From Candidatus Kaistella beijingensis (GTDB taxonomy: Bacteria > Bacteroidota > Bacteroidia > Flavobacteriales > Weeksellaceae): a DNA stretch of 64,000 bases. Position numbers and translations under genes: made by a program. The notes under the pieces are model-generated. The model ran no database searches, had not been told where the DNA came from, and was given only the letters and a program-made list of their open reading frames with translations. The first letter of the stretch is position 1; each line of letters starts with the position of its first letter. The stretch spans positions 1,488,001 to 1,552,000 of the forward strand of contig NZ_CP071953.1 of NCBI RefSeq assembly GCF_020084865.1, in the 5' to 3' direction. Below are positions 62,196-64,000 of this stretch, in pieces.

Positions 62196-63212
62196 ATGAA
62201 CAACAAGGTCACCATCTACGACATTGCAGAAAAACTGAACATTACCGCTGCAACTGTTTCCAGAGCACTCAACGGAAATCCAAACATCAGCGAAAAAACT
62301 CGCGAAACCGTTCTCGCTGCTGCAAAGGAGATGAATTACAAGCAGAACAAATTAGCATTGGCTTTAAAAAGTGGAAAAAGCAACCATATCGGTGTAATCG
62401 TTCCCAGGATCAACACCAACTTTTTTGGTTCTGTAATTCGCGGCATCGAAGAAGAGCTTAATGCAAAAGGTTACAATATCATTATTTGCCAAAGCCACAA
62501 CGACGAAGAAATGGAAGCGAAAAACATTGAAACCCTTATTGATTCTCACGTTGACGCTATTTTCATTTCATCTTCAAGTAAAAGTTCGGCGTCTTTGCAA
62601 AAAGTTTTAGACGAGAAAATTCCGCTCATATTTTTTGACCGTAGAAAAATCATGAACAATGTAAGTTCAGTAACCATCGATGATTTTGCAGGTGGTTACA
62701 TGGCGACAAAACATTTAATTGATTCAGGTTGCAGAAAAATTGCACATATTATTTCAGGTCCAATCGAATTAGAAATCTTCAAAGAGCGTCACAGAGGTTA
62801 TCAACAGGCTCTCGAAGATCATAATATCGATTACAGAAAAGATTATGTTTTAAGAACAAACAGTAGCATTGAAGAAGGAAAAAGAGCTGTAGAAATATTA
62901 TTTAGTTTGAATGAAAAACCGGACGCTATATTTTCAGCATCAGATTTTGTTGCATTAGGCGCAATTCAGGAATTACAGAAAAGAGGAATTAAAGTTCCCG
63001 ACGAAGTTTCTGTCATTGGTTTCGCAAACGAACCTTTCACCGATTTTCTTGAACTTTCGATCAGTACCATCGACCAGTTTCCTTTGGAAATGGGACGTAC
63101 CGTGGCGAGAGTTTACCTGAATCAAGAAACGGGTGATGAAGCTGGCGGAAATGTTCAGAAAAAAGTGGTGCTTCAACCGAAATTGATTGCAAGAAAATCC
63201 ACGAGAAATTAA
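62196..63212 (+). CDS. LacI-family transcriptional regulator of the pectin locus
   Basis: The 338-residue regulator has an N-terminal LacI helix-turn-helix (VTIYDIAEKLNITAATVSRALNGNPNIS, about 4-32), the hinge helix KLALALKSGKSNHIGVIVP and a periplasmic-binding-protein-like sensor domain (about 60-330: NTNFFGSVIRGIEEEL, VTIDDFAGGYMATKHLI, AIFSASDFVALGAIQEL, DEVSVIGFANEPFTDFLELSISTIDQ). Divergent from GH28, with the perfect operator between them. It most likely represses or activates the pectin genes in response to a pectin breakdown product; the effector cannot be told from sequence. No operator was found for its own promoter except the shared intergenic one. Confidence 0.94.
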   Translation: MNNKVTIYDIAEKLNITAATVSRALNGNPNISEKTRETVLAAAKEMNYKQNKLALALKSGKSNHIGVIVPRINTNFFGSVIRGIEEELNAKGYNIIICQSHNDEEMEAKNIETLIDSHVDAIFISSSSKSSASLQKVLDEKIPLIFFDRRKIMNNVSSVTIDDFAGGYMATKHLIDSGCRKIAHIISGPIELEIFKERHRGYQQALEDHNIDYRKDYVLRTNSSIEEGKRAVEILFSLNEKPDAIFSASDFVALGAIQELQKRGIKVPDEVSVIGFANEPFTDFLELSISTIDQFPLEMGRTVARVYLNQETGDEAGGNVQKKVVLQPKLIARKSTRN

Positions 63213-63231
63213 AATTGTAAATATAATAAAG

Positions 63232-63260
63232 AATCCGTTCAACATAATGCTGAACGGATT
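63232..63260. terminator. Terminator between lacI-type gene and higA
   Basis: 10-bp stem AATCCGTTCA/TGAACGGATT with a T-run on the plus strand, 19 nt after the regulator's stop codon and 22 nt past the higA stop codon. Confidence 0.85.
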
Positions 63261-63281
63261 TTTTGGATTGTTTTAGAATGT

Positions 63282-63590
63282 TTAAACCACTACAAACTTT
63301 TCGAGTTGTATGTTTTCATCTTCAAACTCTTGTTCAGCCTTTCTTAAATCATAGGCAGTTTGTAAACTGACCCAAACGTTCGGAGTTCCACCAAAAACTT
63401 TCGAAATTCTAATCGCCATTTTAGGACTGATTGCACTTTTTCCATTAACAATATTTGAAAGATTTGGACGTGAAACACCTCGAAGTTGCGATGCTTTTTC
63501 CACAGTTAACTGATGATGCTTCAAAACTAATTCGGAAAGAATTTCTCCGGGATGCGTATTATGTTTTATTCCTAGTTCTATATTTTTCAT
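63282..63590 (-). CDS. higA: HigA-family antitoxin
   Basis: The 102-residue protein is a HigA/VapI-type antitoxin: HPGEILSELVLKHHQLT, helix-turn-helix core ASQLRGVSRPNLSNIVNGKSAISPKMAIRISKVFG and the C-terminal WVSLQTAYDLRKAE. It binds its own promoter and neutralises HigB. Its start is 24 nt downstream of the end of the higB gene on the minus strand (toxin first, antitoxin second, as usual for hig). The toxin gene is broken, so this copy may be an orphan antitoxin. Confidence 0.92.
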   Translation of the reverse strand: MKNIELGIKHNTHPGEILSELVLKHHQLTVEKASQLRGVSRPNLSNIVNGKSAISPKMAIRISKVFGGTPNVWVSLQTAYDLRKAEQEFEDENIQLEKFVVV

Positions 63591-63614
63591 TGCTTCTTAT
63601 CTTTTTTCAAAAAT

Positions 63615-63898
63615 TTAATGGGTATCAACTAAATCGATATCAAAGGCATTTTATCTTCAAACTTAAAAATAATTCGATAGTTTCCTTTAACATCCACAGA
63701 CCAAAATCCATTTAAGTCGCCTTTCAAAGGATGTATTCTCAAACTTTTAAACAGTTCAAAGTCTTGCGGAACTACTTCCACGCTGTCCAGTAAATCTGAG
63801 ATTAATCTAATCTTATTAACCATTTCATCCGGAATTTTTACTTGAATCTCCTTTTATCCAAAATAATTTCAACCCTTTATGATTGAATTTTCAATCAT
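63615..63898 (-). pseudogene. higB: Frameshifted HigB/RelE-type toxin
   Basis: The segment encodes, in changing frames, a complete HigB-like toxin. Reading order: MIEN; frameshift at a short T-run; FNHKGLKLFWIKGDSSK; frameshift at a run of five A (63836-63840 area); IPDEMVNKIRLISDLLD...HPLKGDLNGFWSVDVKGNYRIIFKFEDK; frameshift at a run of four A; then AFDIDLVDTH and stop. This matches the usual HigB layout (KGL..LW..GDSSK, HPLKG, GFWS, GN.RIIF.F, D.DL.DTH). The only intact frame (63629-63823) is a 64-residue fragment without the proper ends. Either a true pseudogene or three sequencing indels. Confidence 0.75.
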
Positions 63899-63977
63899 TT
63901 CAAATTCCGAAAGTATAAAGTTACTTTACAATTTTAATAAACAAATTTTAACCCTTTATTTTCTCGAATAAAAAAAT

Positions 63978-64000
63978 CCGCTCAACATATTGTTAAGCGG
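63978..64000 (-). terminator. Terminator of a minus-strand gene beyond the window
   Basis: Stem CCGCT...AGCGG (9 of 10 pairs) with a run of T on the minus strand. The gene it serves lies past the right edge. Confidence 0.6.

Noticed and set aside
62162..62461. A 99-codon open frame on the plus strand
   Set aside because: It is an out-of-frame reading of the start of the LacI-type gene and is rich in Arg/Gln/His without any family pattern.

Overview
The window comes from a low-GC, T9SS-bearing Bacteroidota genome, most likely Flavobacteriia, Weeksellaceae (Chryseobacterium/Kaistella-like). This is inferred from the gene order (hpf, tRNAs, tuf, tRNA-Trp, secE; maeB-ruvA-sprA), from TAnnTTTG promoter boxes, from SusC/SusD and SprA, and from several secreted proteins with type A T9SS tails. 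Almost everything except the Vsr gene, the GIY-YIG/UvrD pair, one pectate lyase and a LacI-type regulator is on the minus strand.

Layout. (1) 1-6.6 kb: translation cluster. Read on the minus strand it runs rpsU, xerC, hpf, tRNA-Thr(TGT), tRNA-Tyr, tRNA-Gly, tRNA-Thr(GGT), tuf, tRNA-Trp, secE. A two-component system and a convergent vsr-like gene sit between the tRNAs and tuf. (2) 6.7-7.5 kb: two copies of a palindromic repeat unit, the second leading straight into a small GIY-YIG nuclease gene and the first into what looks like a deleted copy of that gene's start. A RecB/AddA-like helicase-nuclease follows. (3) 10.7-26.7 kb: an overlapping pair of DUF3857/transglutaminase-like proteins (one lacking its catalytic residues), ferritin, an Spy-like periplasmic protein, a glycosyltransferase, two paralogous Tyr/Asn-rich secreted proteins, a DPE2-like 4-alpha-glucanotransferase, a T9SS cargo protein, cysS, folE and an acyltransferase. 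(4) 26.7-39.4 kb: sprA (T9SS translocon), ruvA, maeB, a GlcNAc-kinase-like ATPase, a NifU-domain protein and an Mrp/ApbC ATPase, then a GH20 remnant. (5) 39.7-63.2 kb: a large pectin utilisation locus. (6) 63.2-64 kb: a higBA module whose toxin gene is broken by three frameshifts.

Pectin locus. A five-gene operon (alpha/beta hydrolase, DUF4861 protein, GH105, PL10-CE8 fusion, CE12 esterase) diverges from a T9SS-exported PL1 pectate lyase. Next come two stand-alone secreted 'WDF' proteins, a PL1 lyase and a multidomain CE8 esterase, all with T9SS tails, then susD, susC and a GH28 polygalacturonase. A LacI-family regulator is divergent from GH28. A 14-bp LacI-type palindrome (consensus TGTAATCGATTACA) lies directly against the -7 promoter box at five promoters of this locus, so the regulator very likely controls the whole set. 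Expected flow: surface lyases and esterases cut and de-esterify pectin, SusCD imports oligomers, and periplasmic GH28, GH105 and CE12 finish the breakdown. Genes for galacturonate catabolism are not in the window.

The most novel candidates are the palindrome/GIY-YIG repeat unit, the shared operator-on-promoter layout, the stand-alone WDF secreted proteins, and a family of 7-nt-period repeat arrays scattered next to start codons.
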